A DNA stretch of 49,530 bases from a virus. The DNA lies in IMG/VR virus record IMGVR_UViG_3300007514_000023, positions 1 through 49,530 of that record, one strand, 5' to 3'. Shown here piece by piece: positions 49,511 to 49,530 of the stretch (its first letter is position 1; each line of letters starts with the position of its first letter). The translations under genes were made by a program, and so were the position numbers. The notes under the pieces were generated by a model, which saw only the letters and a program-made list of their open reading frames with translations, was not told the DNA's origin and did no database searches.

Positions 49511-49530
49511 ATACTTTTTTAAAATTTATG

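Noticed and set aside
1-49530. tRNA genes, CRISPR arrays, insertion sequences
   Set aside because: No cloverleaf-like sequences, no regularly spaced repeats and no transposase frames were seen on either strand by eye; a tRNAscan run would settle the first point.

Overview
The window is a segment of an AT-rich, T4-like myovirus genome. Every supported gene reads on the minus strand, so gene order is best followed from high to low coordinates. The evidence is a nearly complete T4 core block: gp8 (49469), gp13-gp14-gp15-gp16-gp17-gp18-gp19-gp20 (24233 to 15750), gp67/gp68-like prohead proteins, gp21, gp22 and gp23 (to 11665), gp3, UvsY, UvsW, dUTPase, late sigma factor gp55, gp47 and gp46 (to 3676). 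The DUF4815-type giant virion protein, the fibre modules and the low GC resemble marine T4-like phages of cyanobacteria or SAR11-type bacteria. The host cannot be fixed from this sequence.

Layout, read 5'->3' on the minus strand. (1) 49530-42510: gp8, a 1792-residue virion protein and a small coiled-coil protein. (2) 42517-24915: an 18-kb accessory fibre/adhesin locus. Repetitive fibre proteins carry N-terminal 'RRRG..FTGA.GE' heads and repeated 'DGxxGQVLxTDGAGxISF' modules; one protein is glycine-rich and one ends in alternating Ala-Cys. Among them are three 2-oxoglutarate/Fe(II) oxygenase-like genes and one textbook radical-SAM/SPASM enzyme. (3) 24809-11665: neck, terminase, sheath, tube, portal, prohead and capsid genes. 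(4) 11501-9898: an HNH endonuclease, a staphylococcal-nuclease-like protein and gp3. (5) 9854-3676: recombination, repair and late-transcription genes with small zinc-ribbon genes. (6) 3675-1: a tandem pair of oxygenase-like paralogues (one with its metal ligands lost), a zinc-ribbon protein, a proline dehydrogenase, another 2OG oxygenase, and the start of a lipoprotein.

Regulation. gp55 is encoded here, and TATAAATA boxes of T4 late-promoter type lie 18-66 bases upstream of at least eight genes on the minus strand. Clear hairpin/U-tract terminators follow gp23 (11596-11629), the 408-residue fibre protein (24840-24877) and a virion protein (33871-33902).

The most interesting candidate system is the fibre locus. 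A SPASM maturase sits 2 bases downstream of a 2OG oxygenase, near two more oxygenase-like genes. About 2 kb upstream is a fibre-like protein ending in eight cysteines within 17 residues. I infer that this phage may post-translationally modify its own adhesins, or less likely the host surface. No substrate is proven.
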